NCBI GenBank assembly: GCA_963971225.1
Contig: CAXARI010000158.1
Span: 248,001 to 312,000, forward strand
Direction: 5' to 3'
Length of the DNA stretch: 64,000 nt
Source: Melieria omissa
Taxonomy: Eukaryota; Arthropoda; Insecta; Diptera; Ulidiidae
Positions 61,801 to 64,000 of the stretch are shown piece after piece. Positions within the stretch are counted from its first letter, which is position 1; each line of letters opens with the position of its first letter. A program made the translations under genes and the position numbers. The notes below the pieces were generated by a model. That model did not search any database. It had not been told where the DNA came from and was given only the letters and a program-made list of their open reading frames with translations.

Positions 61801-64000
61801 AGCCAGAGTCTTATGCTTTCTATATTGGTCCCTAACTTTTCATTATCCTTCAGGAATAATGAGCATATCGATGCGCAAGGATAACATTGAAAAACTGCCT
61901 ATTACAAAATACACACTCACCACTAAAGTGCTTATAGATTCCAAACGGTATGGGTTACGTTAATAAAAAACCCCTTAAAATGTAGCTAGAGGTTGCAGCT
62001 TTATCAAATTAAATCAATAATTTGATTACTATTAGGCAATCATGAACAGATCGATGCGCAAGAGTGACATTAAATGGCTGCCTACTGCAAAATCGATTGG
62101 AAAAGTGATATCGACCACATGATACATCTATATCACGGGTGCCCAAAGTCTTCTTATGGAAAAGCAAAAACCAATACATTTAAAGTTGCCCAAAAAAATG
62201 CAAACAAATTAAATAATAATAAATAATTAAATAATTAATTGAATTAGTTGAAAGCACATTGTGCATTTCGCTTGACCCTTAAAATTATAAGTGAAAAAAA
62301 TATAATGTTCCCATTTGTCATTGCCGAAAGGCCAACCAATCGCCAAAACAAAAACTACAACAACAAAAGCATCTAATTTTTTTTCATACATAGAATTTCT
62401 TGAGGAAACAAAACAAAAATCCGCGCAGCCCCCACACGTGTTGCTTCGTTGCTGTCACAACAACGACTGATTGAAAGAATGCACCTCTGATCTATATAAC
62501 CAATCAAATGCTTGTGGAACCTAAGTACGCACAATCACTTTAATCAAAATGGCGTCAAAATTAAGCCGGAGTGACCACCTTTCAATAATTTGGTAAATAA
62601 AAAAATATCCCACCGGCAGCATGATCGAAATTATGGCTGTTAAATCTCGACCCGTTAACGGATTTTAATAATATTATACCTTATTATTTAGCTAGACTCG
62701 TATGCTTTCTATAATGGTATCAATCATCCTTCTATACCCCAAGGTTCGAAAGCAAATCGATTTGGAACGGTGACTTTGAAAAAATTGCTACTTGGGTGCA
62801 ACCACTAAAATGCTTGTCAACACCAAATGCATAAGTGCATATTAATAATTGACCCCTTAAAATTTAGCCAGAGTCTTATGCTTTCTATATTGGTCCCTAA
62901 CTTTTCATTATCCTTCAGGAATAATGAGCATATCGATGCGCAAGGATAACATTGAAAAACTGCCTATTACAAAATACACACTCACCACTAAAGTGCTTAT
63001 AGATTCCAAACGGTATGGGTTACGTTAATAAAAAACCCCTTAAAATGTAGCTAGAGATTGCAGCTTTATCAAATTAAATCAATAATTTGATTACTATTAG
63101 GCAATCATGAACAGATCGATGCGCAAGAGTGACATTAAATGGCTGCCTACTGCAAAATCGATAAAATGCTTGTAAAATATGATGATTCTAGGTTTATAGA
63201 AAAAATAATAACCTTAAAACCTAGCTGGAGTTTTCAGCTTTCATAAATGGGGTCAATCTTCTCGCTATCTCAAATAATGCAGGAGAATTTCGTTGTGGAA
63301 AAGTGATATCGACCACATGATACATCTATATCAGGGGTGCCCAAAGTCTTCTTATGGAAAAGCAAAAACCAATACATTTAAAGTTGCCCAAAAAAATGCA
63401 AACAAATTATTTAATTAATTGAATTAGTTGAAAGCACATTGTGCATTTCGCTTGACCCTTAAAATTATAAGTGAAAAAAATATAATGTTCCCATTTGTCA
63501 TTGCCGAAAGGCCAACCAATCGCCAAAACAAAAACTACAACAACAAAAGCATCTAATTTTTTTTCATACATAGAATTTCTTGAGGAAACAAAACAAAAAT
63601 CCGCGCAGCCCCCACACGTGTTGCTTCGTTGCTGTCACAACAACGACTGATTGAAAGAATGCACCTCTGATCTATATAACCAATCAAATGCTTGTGGAAC
63701 CTAAGTACGCACAATCACTTTAATCAAAATGGCGTCAAAATTAAGCCGGAGTGACCACCTTTCAATAATTTGGTAAATAAAAAAATATCCCACCGGCAGC
63801 ATGATCGAAATTATGGCTGTTAAATCTCGACCCGTTAACGGATTTTAATAATATTATACCTTATTATTTAGCTAGACTCGTATGCTTTCTATAATGGTAT
63901 CAATCATCCTTCTATACCCCAAGGTTCGAAAGCAAATCGATTTGGAACGGTGACTTTGAAAAAATTGCTACTTGGGTGCAACCACTAAAATGCTTGTCAA
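58829..64000 (+). repeat. Right-end outer units
   Basis: These are units of 1,180 bp on either side of the second deleted unit. Those at 60,009, 62,254 and 63,434 share GCCGGAGTGACC and ATTATACCTTATT, marking a recent local spread. The window ends within the last unit, in M2/M3. Nothing but satellite is visible here. Confidence 0.9.
61189..62253 (+). repeat. 1,065-bp unit with 133-bp deletion, copy 2
   Basis: The junction at 62,097/62,098 has the same bases as the copy 3,425 bp upstream. A private change CACGGGTGCCC alters the hAT-like terminus. The shared junction shows that the deleted unit itself was duplicated. Confidence 0.9.

Larger units (their letters stand above)
1..64000 (+). repeat. 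Tandem satellite array, ~1.18-kb higher-order unit
   Basis: The whole window is a head-to-tail array in one orientation. Using the conserved GCACATTGTGC as landmark, copies begin at 1148, 2328, 3543, 4723, 5921, 7101, 8299, 9480, 10677, 11872, 13070, 14239, 15419, 16603, 18478, 19648, 20830, 22028, 23225, 24405, 25566, 26763, 27941, 29111, 30289, 31449, 32639, 34519, 35699, 36879, 38059, 39257, 40437, 41618, 42798, 43978, 45176, 46356, 47537, 48717, 49897, 51095, 52293, 53491, 54661, 56584, 57764, 58829, 60009, 61189, 62254 and 63434. The usual spacing is 1,180 bp, with common variants of 1,198, 1,170 and 1,065 bp. Larger gaps are explained by the two transposons and by the junction at 17,417. 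Bases 1-1147 are a partial unit and the array runs off both ends. No host gene interrupts it. Confidence 0.97.

Noticed and set aside
1..64000. CRISPR-like or other short-repeat/spacer array
   Set aside because: There are no unique spacers between short repeats. The whole 1.18-kb unit repeats, and the neighbours are eukaryotic transposons.

Overview
The window is 64 kb of one tandem array, a satellite, with no host gene visible. Every base belongs either to a repeat unit of about 1,180 bp, always in the same orientation, or to one of two transposons inserted into such units. The DNA is AT-rich. It is eukaryotic: a mariner-type element, a TTAA-target element and an hAT-like element are present, and there is no bacterial gene organisation. 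The mariner copy suggests an arthropod, probably an insect, but I cannot name a species. Neither end of the array lies in the window.

Unit structure, read by comparing a unit with itself: each unit contains five related monomers of about 176 bp (called M1 to M5 here; M1 lacks about 50 bp). It also contains a 338-bp non-coding segment that looks like a fossil hAT-type element. That segment begins CAGGGGTGCCCAAAG, ends GCACCTCTG, and is flanked by the perfect 8-bp direct repeat ATCTATAT. Removing it and one copy of the direct repeat restores M5 to 176 bp. The lengths add up: 126+176+183+173+176 bp of monomers plus 346 bp of insertion and duplication equals 1,180 bp. The unit is therefore a higher-order repeat: the monomers are diverged from each other, while whole units are nearly identical. 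The hAT-like insertion came before amplification of the array.

Layout. 1-8.3 kb: homogeneous 'outer' units in a two-unit (2,378-bp) pattern, interrupted by a conversion-like tract at about 2.1-3.0 kb. About 8.6-31 kb: a more varied 'inner' subfamily, often with a 16-bp insert in the hAT segment. It includes a 4.2-kb tandem duplication with a 4-base filler at 17,417 and a 2,348-bp two-unit duplication at 26.8-31.4 kb. 31-35 kb: mixed units; a 698-bp palindromic TTAA element sits at 33,461-34,158. 35.7-47.5 kb: a five-unit block of 5,919 bp present twice in tandem with only a few differences. 47.5-64 kb: further outer units, with a 741-bp internally deleted mariner at 54,765-55,505 (inside an hAT segment) and two units sharing one 133-bp deletion.

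The only recognisable protein-coding remnant is the broken mariner transposase. The other open frames are by-products of repeat sequence. The array looks like a centromeric or heterochromatic satellite evolving by unequal exchange, conversion and transposon insertion. A centromeric role is inference only.
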